64,000 nucleotides of DNA from Methanolacinia petrolearia DSM 11571 (GTDB taxonomy: Archaea; Halobacteriota; Methanomicrobia; Methanomicrobiales; Methanomicrobiaceae), in NCBI RefSeq assembly GCF_000147875.1, contig NC_014507.1:2418001-2482000 (forward strand). The letters are read 5' to 3'. Numbering within the stretch: the first letter of the stretch is position 1; every line of letters starts with the position of its first letter. The position numbers and the translations under genes are program-made. The notes beneath the pieces are model-generated. The model was not told the origin of the DNA, searched no databases, and was given only the letters and a program-made list of their open reading frames with translations. Below, piece after piece: positions 8,968 through 17,855 of the stretch.

Positions 8968-9072
8968 ACGATTCAGTTTTACTTTTAAGGCATATTAAAC
9001 AATTTCATTTGATTCGTTGATAAAAAAGAATTTTTCCGGATGCTTTGGATGATGAGAAATTTATTTCCAATA

Positions 9073-9627
9073 TCATTCAACCTTGGTTCTTTCCCGGTCT
9101 CTCAGTTCTTTTGGGGTGGCATTCCACTCTTCGATATCGTCAAGGTGCTTTTCATCCACCCAGCCGCTCTTTACCTCCTCGCGGTGATCGAACCTGTATA
9201 CATACGGCTTGATGTCAAGCAACGGTGTTCCGTCCAGGATATCGACCGAACCGATCTTCAGCCTGTTTCCCTTCACACCAAGGAGATCGACAATCGAGAA
9301 TCCGATAGGATTGGGCCTGTTGAAATGACGGATCGCAAAGATCCCTTTCGGGTTCTCACCATCCAGGAAAGGCTCCTGGATCAGCTTAGGGCCTGTGGAG
9401 CGATCGAAATGGTACAAAAGAATGAGATGTGAAAATTTTTCTATATCCTTCAGCCCGGTCTCATACTCGGGGTACAACTCAATTTCACCCACAGAAGGGT
9501 TGAATATTCCCTGGATCGGTGTATTCTCCTGCTCGGTGTGCTCGGAATGTATCACTCCTATCGGCTTGTAGACTATCTCTCTTCCTTTCCAGTAATTTAC
9601 AATATCATCAGTTGCCATAAACATCAC
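9073..9627 (-). CDS. TrmO/TsaA-family tRNA methyltransferase-like protein (UPF0066)
   Basis: A 184-residue protein with the UPF0066 core: YKPIGVIHSEH near residue 20, IELYPEYETGLKDIEKFSHLILLYHF, GIFAIRHFNRPNPIGFSIVDLL and LDGTPLLDIKPYVYRFD. Characterised members (TrmO) methylate the N6 of threonylcarbamoyladenosine at position 37 of some tRNAs, using S-adenosylmethionine. Archaeal members are often found near metal-transport genes; here it lies 105 nt upstream of the mod-like operon on the same strand, so another role cannot be excluded. Confidence 0.82.
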   Translation of the reverse strand: MMFMATDDIVNYWKGREIVYKPIGVIHSEHTEQENTPIQGIFNPSVGEIELYPEYETGLKDIEKFSHLILLYHFDRSTGPKLIQEPFLDGENPKGIFAIRHFNRPNPIGFSIVDLLGVKGNRLKIGSVDILDGTPLLDIKPYVYRFDHREEVKSGWVDEKHLDDIEEWNATPKELRDRERTKVE

Positions 9628-9815
9628 ATTTTATATATTGTGTTAAATCTTTTCGAAACCATGAACGAGGTTATATCGGATTGTAAAGACATTATTACTA
9701 ACTTTTAAGTCCTGTTAAATATTGAGCACTATGATAAGAAAAAACTTCTTTCTTTACATTGCAATCTTAATTTTGAGACCTTTAATTGAGAAGAAACCAT
9801 AATCCAAAAAGAACA

Positions 9816-9823
9816 TTTAAATA
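9816..9823 (+). promoter_or_regulatory. Candidate TATA box for the glutamate decarboxylase operon
   Basis: TTTAAATA lies about 115 nt upstream of the decarboxylase start in a gap of 311 bp (9628-9938) with no other gene. Initiation 25 nt downstream would leave a leader of about 95 nt. The ribosome-binding site GGAGGA is at about 9925-9930. Nothing else in this gap stands out. Confidence 0.4.
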
Positions 9824-9938
9824 CCAGAATTTCATACTGTCAGCTTAACAGAAAATTTCGAACGAATCAGGCATCCGGGATCCTTTGAACTATTTGATTC
9901 GGAACTCCTGATTCATTTTTTTGTTGGAGGAATGAAAA

Positions 9939-11333
9939 ATGGGACTAAAACATCCGAAAGGACCTAAACATAATGCAAAAGAGATAAGAATTGATCCGAT
10001 TTTCGCACAGGAAGGCTTCAGGAGTATTCCCAGGTGCTCAATGCCCGAAAAGGAGATGAGCCCGGACCTGGCCTATCAGATTGTTCACGACGAACTGATG
10101 CTGGACGGAAATGCAAGGCTGAACCTCGCTACATTTGTCGGCACATGGATGGAGCCCCAGGCGCAGAAACTCGCGTCCGAGACATTCGACAAGAACATGA
10201 TCGACAAGGACGAATACCCGCAGACCGCCGAACTTGAGATGCGGTGCGTAAGTATCCTCAGCCACCTCTGGAATTCACCAGATCCCGACAATTCGACCGG
10301 GTGCTCGACTACAGGATCGAGCGAGGCGGCAATGCTCGGGGGCCTTGCGATGAAGAGGAGATGGCAGCACAAGAGAAAGGCCGGAGGAAAACCTATCGAC
10401 AATCCGAACATCGTTATGGGGATCAATGTGCAGGTCTGCTGGGAGAAGTTCGCGAACTACTGGGACGTCGAGATGCGTCTCGTCCCGATGGAAGGAAACC
10501 GCTTCCACCTCTCCGCCGAGGAGGCCATAAAACTCTGCGATGAAAATACCATAGGGGTCATTGCAATACTTGGTTCCACATTTGACGGATCATACGAGCC
10601 GGTAAAGGAGATCTGCGGCGCACTGGACAAGTTCCATGAGAAAACAGGGATCGACATCCCCGTCCATGTGGATGCAGCCTCCGGCGGGATGATCGCGCCC
10701 TTCCTCGACCAGGACCTGATATGGGACTTCCGCCTCCAGAGAGTTGCATCGATCAACACATCCGGGCACAAGTACGGGCTCGTATACCCGGGTGTGGGGT
10801 GGGTTGTCTGGAGAGACGCAAAGATGCTCCCCGAAGACCTGATATTCTACGTCAACTATCTGGGATCGAACATGCCAACATTCGCTCTCAACTTCTCAAG
10901 ACCCGGTTCCCAGATCATACTCCAGTACTACAACTTCCTCCGCCTCGGCTTTGACGGGTATACGAAGGTACAGGGTTATGCACGCGAGGTAGCAATGTAC
11001 CTCTCGAAAGAGATCGAAAATCTCGGACCGTTCGAACTTATTACAAGAGGCGATGAACTACCCGTCTTCGCGTTCAAACTCAGGGACAGCGTGAAAAATT
11101 TCTCTGTATTCGACGTATCGAACAAGATGCGGGAACGCGGGTGGCTCATTCCTGCGTACACGTTCCCGGCTAACAGGACCGATCTCGCAGCACTCCGCAT
11201 AGTGGTAAGGAGAGGCCTCTCACAAGACCTGGCAGACCTCTTCCTCGACGATTTAAAGCGCCAGCTTCCGATACTTCAGAGCCAGCCGGAACCGGTTCAC
11301 GACGAGAAGTCGGGGTCCGGATTCCATCACTGA
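9939..11333 (+). CDS. gadB: Glutamate decarboxylase (GadB type)
   Basis: A 464-residue PLP-dependent decarboxylase, almost the length of E. coli GadB (466). It converts glutamate to GABA and CO2, using up a cytoplasmic proton. The family start region FRSIPRCSMPEKEMSP is present, then TGCSTTGSSEAAMLGGLAMKRRW, HVDAASGGMIAPF and SINTSGHKYGLVYPGVGW with the PLP lysine at residue 278. The protein ends GSGFHH; E. coli GadB also ends with a histidine that closes the active site at neutral pH. It is far from the archaeal MfnA type and looks transferred from bacteria. A strong GGAGG site precedes the ATG, and the antiporter gene follows 12 nt downstream. Confidence 0.93.
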   Translation: MGLKHPKGPKHNAKEIRIDPIFAQEGFRSIPRCSMPEKEMSPDLAYQIVHDELMLDGNARLNLATFVGTWMEPQAQKLASETFDKNMIDKDEYPQTAELEMRCVSILSHLWNSPDPDNSTGCSTTGSSEAAMLGGLAMKRRWQHKRKAGGKPIDNPNIVMGINVQVCWEKFANYWDVEMRLVPMEGNRFHLSAEEAIKLCDENTIGVIAILGSTFDGSYEPVKEICGALDKFHEKTGIDIPVHVDAASGGMIAPFLDQDLIWDFRLQRVASINTSGHKYGLVYPGVGWVVWRDAKMLPEDLIFYVNYLGSNMPTFALNFSRPGSQIILQYYNFLRLGFDGYTKVQGYAREVAMYLSKEIENLGPFELITRGDELPVFAFKLRDSVKNFSVFDVSNKMRERGWLIPAYTFPANRTDLAALRIVVRRGLSQDLADLFLDDLKRQLPILQSQPEPVHDEKSGSGFHH

Positions 11334-11345
11334 AGAGGTCAGACC

Positions 11346-12782
11346 ATGACAAATGAAGATAAGGCCGGACCGGCTGAAGTAAAACAGACAAAGACCATCA
11401 ACTGGATAACGATGGCCCTCCTGACCACCGTCGCGGTCGCAAGCATACGCGGCCTTCCGGCGATGGCACCATACGGGCTGGGCTCCATCATCCTCTATGT
11501 GATCCCTGCCGTCGTTTTCCTTATCCCTACGGCACTTGTGGCAGCCGAACTCGCGAGCGGATGGGAAGGAGGTATATTCGGGTGGGTCTATGCAGCATAC
11601 GGCGGCAGGGCCGGCATGGTCGCCATCTGGCAGCAGTGGATCCAGAATGTCGTCTGGTTCCCTGTACAGCTCGCCTTCTTCGCATCCGCACTTGCATACA
11701 TCTTCAACCCCGGGCTGGCAGGAAGCGGGGTCTTCATCGGGGCCGTCATCATAGTTGTATACTGGATAGCTACTCTCCTGGCGCTGAGAGGTGTTAAGAC
11801 ATTCTCGGAGATAGGAAGTAAAGGGCTCATTATTGGTACACTAATACCGGTACTTGCCCTTGTAGTCCTCGCAATAATATTTATCGGGACCGGGGGGCAG
11901 CCGCAGATGAGTGTCTCGGCCTCAGGTTTCATCCCCGCATGGGCTGGCTTTGCCGGAGTCGTTCTTATAATAAGCAATTTCCTGTCATTTGCAGGCATGG
12001 AGATGAACGCAGTGCACGTCACCGACATGCACGACCCGGGGAAGAACTTCCACAAGTCGATCCTCCTGGCTTCGATCCTTATACTTCTTATCTTCATCCC
12101 CGGAACGCTGGCTATTGCAACCTGCCTTCCTGCATCACAGATCGACCTGACAACAGGTGTGTTCGTGGCATTCGAGACCCTTTTTGCTCATATAGGAATT
12201 ACATGGGGAGCTACACTGATGGCAGTCCTCATCGTCATCGGCATACTTGCATCGGTCGTAACATGGATTCCCGGTCCAAGCAGGGGCCTGCTCCTTGTAG
12301 GAAAGGAAGGCTATCTTCCGCCGTGGTTCCAGAAGACTAACAAGGCAGGGATGCAGGAGAACATAATGGCCGTACAGGGCCTGATCGTCACTGCACTCGC
12401 ACTATTTTATGCACTCATACCTTCTGTAGGCGAGGCCTTCTGGATATTGTCGGCGATGGCAGTTCAGCTCTATCTAATAATGTATGTAATGATGTTCCTG
12501 ACGGCTATACGCCTACGTAAGACAGCTCCGGATGTAAAACGCGGATTCCGTGTCCCCGCGATGAAGCTTGTAGCCTCTGTAGGTGTAATAGCGAGTGTCG
12601 CCGCGTTCCTGATCGGCTTCATACAACCGGCAGGAGAGAACCTGAACCCTTTTTTCTATGCAGGAATACTTCTCATAGGTATCATCATCCTTGGTTCGGG
12701 TCCGTTCATTCTGCATGAATTTAAAAAACCCGAATGGGATCTCAGGCCAAAAGAAAAACCCGCGGCGAAGCAGGAAAACTGA
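11346..12782 (+). CDS. gadC: GadC-like amino acid antiporter (APC superfamily), copy 1
   Basis: A 478-residue membrane protein with about 12 hydrophobic segments. The first contains ASIRGLPAMAPYGL, and later WQQWIQNVVWFPVQLAF, LSFAGMEMNAVHVTDM and WIPGPSRGLL match the glutamate:GABA antiporter group of the APC superfamily. It lies 12 nt after the glutamate decarboxylase gene, so it most likely exchanges external glutamate for GABA at the cytoplasmic membrane. The charged tail (KPEWDLRPKEKPAAKQEN) is shorter than the pH-sensing C-terminal plug of E. coli GadC. A paralogue follows at 12989-14425. Confidence 0.88.
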   Translation: MTNEDKAGPAEVKQTKTINWITMALLTTVAVASIRGLPAMAPYGLGSIILYVIPAVVFLIPTALVAAELASGWEGGIFGWVYAAYGGRAGMVAIWQQWIQNVVWFPVQLAFFASALAYIFNPGLAGSGVFIGAVIIVVYWIATLLALRGVKTFSEIGSKGLIIGTLIPVLALVVLAIIFIGTGGQPQMSVSASGFIPAWAGFAGVVLIISNFLSFAGMEMNAVHVTDMHDPGKNFHKSILLASILILLIFIPGTLAIATCLPASQIDLTTGVFVAFETLFAHIGITWGATLMAVLIVIGILASVVTWIPGPSRGLLLVGKEGYLPPWFQKTNKAGMQENIMAVQGLIVTALALFYALIPSVGEAFWILSAMAVQLYLIMYVMMFLTAIRLRKTAPDVKRGFRVPAMKLVASVGVIASVAAFLIGFIQPAGENLNPFFYAGILLIGIIILGSGPFILHEFKKPEWDLRPKEKPAAKQEN

Positions 12783-12865
12783 AGATACAATATCTTCTTC
12801 ATTTTTTAAAGCTCAGGAACAGGAAATTTCAGAATTCCGTATCATAGCAGCCCAATGACAACACA

Positions 12866-12871
12866 TTTATA
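12866..12871 (+). promoter_or_regulatory. Candidate TATA box for the second antiporter gene
   Basis: TTTATA followed by CTAATC lies about 120 nt upstream of the second antiporter start, inside a 206-bp gap. It suggests the second copy can be transcribed apart from the decarboxylase operon. Position and sequence only. Confidence 0.35.
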
Positions 12872-12988
12872 CTAATCTCAGAAAAATGACGATATATTCC
12901 AAAATAAGTTCACAGAGCATAGAATCGGAATCATACTTGTGCTATAGGACGAAAAACCTGAAGTGAATATAATAGCAGGTGAGCTGAA

Positions 12989-14425
12989 TTGAGAGATAAT
13001 AGCGACAAAAACAAAACGGCACCAACTCCCCCAAAGGCAATCAACTGGATAACGATGGCCCTCCTGACCACCGTCGCGGTCGCAAGCATACGCGGTCTGC
13101 CTGCAATGGCACCCTACGGACTGGCATCGATTCTCCTATACGTGATCCCTGCGGTTGTCTTCCTTATTCCGACCGCCCTCGTATCTGCCGAACTTGCAAG
13201 CGGCTGGGAAGGAGGAGTATTCGGGTGGGTCAACGCAGCATACGGCGGAAACGCAGGAATGTTCGCCATATGGCAGCAGTGGGTACAGAACGTGGTGTGG
13301 TTTCCCGCCCAGCTCGCCTTCTTTGCCGCAGCCCTCGCTTATATATTCGACCCGGGGCTGGCAAACAACGGTTTGTTCGTGGGAATTGTCATAATTGCGG
13401 TCTACTGGATTGCAAACCACCTGGCATTAAGAGGCGTGGAGACTTTCTCGCAGGTCGGAAGCAAGGGGTTAATTGTAGGTACGCTGATTCCAGTTTTAGT
13501 CCTCGTAGTACTGGCAGTCGTCTTCATATCGACAGGAGGAAAGTCGTATATAACCGGGTCCGAGGCCAGCTTCATCCCGGTATGGGCAGGGTTTGCAAGT
13601 ATAGTGCTTATCATAAGCAATTTTCTCTCTTACGCAGGAATGGAGATGAACGCTGTCCATGTCACCGATATGCACAACCCGGAGAAGACATTCCCGAAGG
13701 CAATGCTTCTTGCCTGCATACTTATTCTCCTGGTGTTCATCCCAGGGACCCTGGCAATATCGGTATGCCTCCCGGCATCAGGAATCAACCTGACAACCGG
13801 TGTCCTCCAGGCATTCGACGTCATGTTCTCTTATGTCGGAATCGCGTGGGGGACGCATGTTATGGCAGCTCTTATCGTTATAGGAATTCTGGCATCTGTC
13901 GTTATCTGGATTCCCGGTCCGAGCAAAGGGCTTCTCCTGGTCGGACAGGAGGGTTATCTCCCACCGTGGTTCCAGAAGACCAACAAAAACGGAATGCAGG
14001 AGAACATATTGCTGGTACAGGGAACTGCCGTAACGGTTCTGGCATTGTTCTTTGCATTTATTCCCTCGGTGCAGGAGGCGTTCTGGATACTATCGGCGAT
14101 GTGCGTCCAGCTCTACCTCATCATGTACGTGATGATGTTCCTCTCCGCAATGCGGCTCAGGAAAACGGAGCCGGATAAAAAAAGAGGTTTCAGGGTTCCC
14201 GCGATGGGCGTTGTTGCGTCTCTCGGCCTCATTGCCAGCGTCCTTGCATTCGTCATCGGATTCTTTCAGCCTGCCGGGGCGAATATGAATCCCCTTGTCT
14301 ATGCAGGAATCCTTCTCGCAGGCATATTACTTCTCGGAACATGGCCTATGTTCATCAGCAGATACAAAAAATCCGGCTGGGACCTGAGGCAAAAAGATAA
14401 AACTGAGTCTGAGCAGGGCACTTAA
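12989..14425 (+). CDS. GadC-like amino acid antiporter (APC superfamily), copy 2
   Basis: A 478-residue paralogue of the upstream antiporter, with the same 12-segment layout and the same motifs (ASIRGLPAMAPYGL, WQQWVQNVVWFPAQLAF, LSYAGMEMNAVHVTDM, WIPGPSKGLL). The chosen start is a TTG at 12989 with AGGTGAG just upstream; no nearby in-frame ATG fits the alignment with copy 1. A stretch of about 54 nt near the 5' end is identical in both genes although the rest has drifted, pointing to duplication or local gene conversion. It probably exchanges the same or a related amino acid pair. A T-rich stretch after the stop may end transcription. Confidence 0.87.
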   Translation: MRDNSDKNKTAPTPPKAINWITMALLTTVAVASIRGLPAMAPYGLASILLYVIPAVVFLIPTALVSAELASGWEGGVFGWVNAAYGGNAGMFAIWQQWVQNVVWFPAQLAFFAAALAYIFDPGLANNGLFVGIVIIAVYWIANHLALRGVETFSQVGSKGLIVGTLIPVLVLVVLAVVFISTGGKSYITGSEASFIPVWAGFASIVLIISNFLSYAGMEMNAVHVTDMHNPEKTFPKAMLLACILILLVFIPGTLAISVCLPASGINLTTGVLQAFDVMFSYVGIAWGTHVMAALIVIGILASVVIWIPGPSKGLLLVGQEGYLPPWFQKTNKNGMQENILLVQGTAVTVLALFFAFIPSVQEAFWILSAMCVQLYLIMYVMMFLSAMRLRKTEPDKKRGFRVPAMGVVASLGLIASVLAFVIGFFQPAGANMNPLVYAGILLAGILLLGTWPMFISRYKKSGWDLRQKDKTESEQGT

Positions 14426-14460
14426 AAATAATAAAATCCTGAATATTTTCTTTTTATTAT
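14423..14460. terminator. A+T-rich run between convergent genes, probable two-way terminator
   Basis: ATTTTCTTTTTATTAT on the plus strand (14445-14460) follows the antiporter gene, and a T-rich run on the minus strand (14423-14438) follows moeA. Archaeal termination relies on such U-runs. No stem is needed or seen. Confidence 0.45.
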
Positions 14461-14512
14461 CCGGATTACAGCAGAAGATTCAATTAGCTATAATCAGAAT
14501 TCAGTTTTTCAA

Positions 14513-16375
14513 TTATTGGATTATTCTTCGCTTTCCTGTAATACCGGAATCATAACTGCCGGCATCATCCAGAACCCGCCTGAATTCTTCCGAGGATATT
14601 GCATCGATTAGCCTCATAACTCTCTCGTCCTGCATGTGCTCCGCCCGTACTGCGAGTTCGTACTGTTCGACTGCAACAGGCTCGAATTCAAGGCCGTAGG
14701 TCTTCGCTATCGAATACGACGTAAGTGCCGCATCGCAGTTTCCGCCTGCAACGGCTATTGCGGCAGAGAGCGGGTTGTTTACGACCCGGGAGTACCCGTT
14801 CACGGATTCGGGATCGATCGATCTTCCGGAAAAAAGCCTGTCGAGGACTATCCTGCATTCCGATCCTGCCGGCTGGTTGACTATGGATGAGCCGGGCAGT
14901 TCGTCGATTCCTATACCAGTCTTTGATGCGATGCCGAGAATGATTCCTGCAATCCCGGTCATGTGGATCTCTTCGCCAGGCATGTACTGCCTGATATATT
15001 CGGTATTATACCCCCCTTCGGCCGAGAGTGCATGAAGAGCCGCCGCATGGCAGATGTCTTTTTTCAGGGCGATAATCCCGCTGATATTTCCGGTATTTCC
15101 GTTGTGCAGCCAGATCTCCTCTTCGCTCAGGATGTTCGAGAGCCAGCCCATCGGTGGCTCCATGATCCCGGTCACGAGCAGAGACCTGTCGGCATGGGCG
15201 ATGCTCCGGGTCATATTCAAAAAGACACTCTCTCCTTCGGCATAGCCTTCTATCGGAGCCGGGAGCCTGAGGTAGGCGTTCGATCGTATGGAGGCCATCT
15301 GAACACCTGCACCTCTCGACTGCTGCGACGCAATATAATGATCGCCGTGCTTCGCAACGGAAAGGAGGACGAACTCGTCGTAACCTACGTTCGAAGTAAG
15401 GTCGCCGGCAAGAGAGACCTCAAGTTTTTCCGAAGGCGGACCACTGAAACCGAGAGTATCAAGCAGGGGGCCGAGTATCTCCCTGAGTACAACCTGGGCC
15501 GATATCGGATAGCCCGGGAGGCCGATTACAGGTTTGCCTTCGATCTCCCCGAGGATCATCGGTTTTCCGGGCATCATTGAGATCCCGTGGAACACAAGTC
15601 TCCCCAGATCCCCGATCGCTCCTGCTGTAAAATCTCTTGTTCCAGCGGACGAACCTGCCGAAACAATTATAATATCGTTTTCAAGAACAGCCTCAGAGAT
15701 CACGTCCCTTATCATTTCGGGATCGTCGGGTGTCGGGGGATAGCAGGTCGTATCGACATTTCTCTCACCAAGCCATGCCGCCGCCATTGTTATATTGCTT
15801 TCGACGACCTGTCCGGGTCCCGGTCTCGTTCCGATCGGAACAAGTTCGCTGCCGGTCGGGATCAGGCCGGCCCTGAGCTTTTTGACCACCGGATCGGTTA
15901 CCCCGTATGTCCCGAGCGCCCCTATATCAAACGGCCTGATCCTGTAGTTCTTCGGAACAATGAGCTCTCCCTGCTTTATATCCTCGCCCGCTGCACGGAC
16001 GTTCTGCCAGGGTCTTGCACTCTTCCGAATGGTGATCCCTTCGCCTTTCTCTTCGAACCACACATCCTCTATCATGACGACCGCATCATAGGTAAGCGGC
16101 ACCGCATTCCCTGTATTGACCCTGAGAAAATCCCTGACCGAAACCGGGTTCTGCTCGCTCGCCGCGAACGTGTCGCTGCTCTTCAGTGCGACACCGTCCA
16201 TCGCGGAGACATTGGTCACAGGAACACTGTATTCCGCATATACAGGGGAGGCGGCAACTCTTCCCGCAGATTCTGCAAGAGGAACCGTCCCCGAGGATTT
16301 AAGGGCCCCGAAAAGTTCCAGCACCTTCTCCACAGCCTCATCGAGGGTTATCTGGGAGAGATATCTCTTTACCAA
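14513..16375 (-). CDS. moeA: MoeA-like molybdopterin molybdotransferase fused to a binding-protein-like domain
   Basis: A 620-residue protein. Residues 1 to about 400 are MoeA, which inserts molybdate into adenylylated molybdopterin: SVPVTNVSAMDGVALKS, then GQVVESN, IIVSAGSSAGTRDF and MMPGKPMILGEIEGKPVIGLPGYP. Residues about 410-620 form a second domain like a periplasmic ligand-binding fold (YNTEYIRQYMPGEEIHMTGIAGI, IVNQPAGSECRIVLD), a fusion known in archaea and thought to sense or bind the oxyanion. The gene overlaps the upstream moeA by 7 nt, so the two are co-translated. It is convergent with the antiporter gene. Confidence 0.88.
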   Translation of the reverse strand: MVKRYLSQITLDEAVEKVLELFGALKSSGTVPLAESAGRVAASPVYAEYSVPVTNVSAMDGVALKSSDTFAASEQNPVSVRDFLRVNTGNAVPLTYDAVVMIEDVWFEEKGEGITIRKSARPWQNVRAAGEDIKQGELIVPKNYRIRPFDIGALGTYGVTDPVVKKLRAGLIPTGSELVPIGTRPGPGQVVESNITMAAAWLGERNVDTTCYPPTPDDPEMIRDVISEAVLENDIIIVSAGSSAGTRDFTAGAIGDLGRLVFHGISMMPGKPMILGEIEGKPVIGLPGYPISAQVVLREILGPLLDTLGFSGPPSEKLEVSLAGDLTSNVGYDEFVLLSVAKHGDHYIASQQSRGAGVQMASIRSNAYLRLPAPIEGYAEGESVFLNMTRSIAHADRSLLVTGIMEPPMGWLSNILSEEEIWLHNGNTGNISGIIALKKDICHAAALHALSAEGGYNTEYIRQYMPGEEIHMTGIAGIILGIASKTGIGIDELPGSSIVNQPAGSECRIVLDRLFSGRSIDPESVNGYSRVVNNPLSAAIAVAGGNCDAALTSYSIAKTYGLEFEPVAVEQYELAVRAEHMQDERVMRLIDAISSEEFRRVLDDAGSYDSGITGKRRIIQ

Positions 16376-17580
16376 AGGAATACCTCCACTTCCTCGCCGG
16401 CCTCAAGGCCCTCGCGGCCGGCCGGGATCTTAATTACGCCGTCGCTTTCCACGATGGTATTCAGGAGACCCGACTTTCCGAAAAGAGGCATGGCTTCATT
16501 TTCTGCGACCAGCTTTATACGCACATACTCCTCACGGCCTTTTTCCGAGGATATGTTTGTGACAAGCCTTGCTTTCCTGACAGACTTCATGGTATCTGAG
16601 AAACCGGCCATTGCTACGAGGAGATGGCGGACAATAACAGAGAGAACCATATACGTCGCGGCAGGATGCCCCGGAATTCCGATTACAGGCGTATCTTTAA
16701 CCTTTGCGATAATCGTCGGCTTGCCCGGGGCAAGCATTACACCATGTGCAAGCACCTCGCCTTCGGTGTAGAGAACTCGGGCGGTGATATCGCGTATATC
16801 CTTCGAACTCCCGCCGGATATCAGGATCAGATCGCACTTGTCCACGCCGCTCCGGATAAGGGAGATCATCTCCTCCTCATTGTCCCTGACAATTCCGAGA
16901 TGCAGCGGGATTCCCCCTTGTTTCCTGACGAATGCAGAACAGAGATAGCTGTTTACATCCCTGACCTCTCCAACCTTCGGTTTCTTGTCGACGGGGACGA
17001 TCTCGATTCCTGTAGAGATTATTCCTACGACAGGTTTCTTCATGACCGGCACTTCATAGTAGCCTATCGCCGCCAGGGCCCCGAGATCTGATGCTGAAAG
17101 AACCTCTCCTCTTCCAAAAACAACGCCGCCTTCAGGAAAATCTTCGCCTTTTTTTACAACATTCTCACCGACTGCAACCGGCCGTTTGACAAGAACATCA
17201 CCACCGACCTCATCGGTGTATTCTACCATTACGACCGCATCGGCCCCGTCAGGCATCTGACCGCCGGTAGGGATATTGAAGCATTCCCCCCTCGAAAGCG
17301 ACATTTTCTCCCCGGCACCCATATCGATCCTTCCCTTCAGTTTCAGCATAGATGGGATCGAGTCGGTCGCATTTGTCGTATCCGCCGCGAAGACAGCGTA
17401 GCCGTCCTTCCATGACCGGTCAAAGCCCGGGATATCGATGTCGGACCTGACATCCTCTGAAAGAACCCTGCCAAGGGCATCATCGAGAAGGACTCTCTCC
17501 GGAGGCATCGCCGGTGCAATGGATTTTGCAAGATCCACTGCTTCATCTACTCTAATCAGGCTCAAAAAAGACGATTTCAT
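16369..17580 (-). CDS. moeA: MoeA, molybdopterin molybdotransferase (single-domain copy)
   Basis: A 403-residue MoeA of normal length with DIDIPGFDRSWKDGYAVFA, GGQMPDGADAVVMVEYTDEV, LILISGGSSKDIRD and MLAPGKPTIIAKVKDTPVIGIPGHP. It catalyses metal insertion into molybdopterin to form the Mo or W cofactor in the cytoplasm. It lies upstream of the fused moeA with a 7-nt overlap and 28 nt downstream of a small Cys-rich gene. Two MoeA copies in one operon are common in archaea and may reflect separate molybdenum and tungsten routes; that division is inference. Confidence 0.9.
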   Translation of the reverse strand: MKSSFLSLIRVDEAVDLAKSIAPAMPPERVLLDDALGRVLSEDVRSDIDIPGFDRSWKDGYAVFAADTTNATDSIPSMLKLKGRIDMGAGEKMSLSRGECFNIPTGGQMPDGADAVVMVEYTDEVGGDVLVKRPVAVGENVVKKGEDFPEGGVVFGRGEVLSASDLGALAAIGYYEVPVMKKPVVGIISTGIEIVPVDKKPKVGEVRDVNSYLCSAFVRKQGGIPLHLGIVRDNEEEMISLIRSGVDKCDLILISGGSSKDIRDITARVLYTEGEVLAHGVMLAPGKPTIIAKVKDTPVIGIPGHPAATYMVLSVIVRHLLVAMAGFSDTMKSVRKARLVTNISSEKGREEYVRIKLVAENEAMPLFGKSGLLNTIVESDGVIKIPAGREGLEAGEEVEVFLW

Positions 17581-17608
17581 AACTAACCCTGAATTGTCCC
17601 AAAAATGT

Positions 17609-17794
17609 TTATCTGAAGCAGCCGAGCTGGCACCCGCGGATTTTTATCTGGCTTGTATTGCAGTATTTACCTATATCAGCCAGAGGGATGCCATATTCTT
17701 TGTTTATCTCCATCGCCTGGGGGCATGTCATCACCTTCTCTATCCCCTTTTCCCGGAATATTCCGGCAAGTCTGGCTTTATACTCATCATCCAT
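17609..17794 (-). CDS. Small cysteine-containing protein at the head of the moeA operon
   Basis: A 61-residue protein I cannot assign. It is helical in its first half (ARLAGIFREKGIEKVMTCPQAMEI) and ends NTSQIKIRGCQLGCFR, with a CxxxC pair next to the C-terminus and two more cysteines in the middle. This could bind a metal or form a small DNA-binding unit. It is 28 nt upstream of moeA on the same strand, so it is likely the first gene of the moeA operon. Length and codon pattern look like those of a real gene rather than chance. Confidence 0.65.
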   Translation of the reverse strand: MDDEYKARLAGIFREKGIEKVMTCPQAMEINKEYGIPLADIGKYCNTSQIKIRGCQLGCFR

Positions 17795-17855
17795 ATATGA
17801 TCATTGCTTTACAATAAATTAGAGTTTACCTAATGTTATATACATAAAAAGAGGA

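Noticed and set aside
13225-14178. 317-codon frame inside the second antiporter gene
   Set aside because: Same-strand shadow in another frame, very rich in Arg, Gly and Pro; the antiporter frame is certain.
15587-16771. 394-codon plus-strand frame opposite the two moeA genes
   Set aside because: Antisense shadow spanning two clear genes; no family resemblance.
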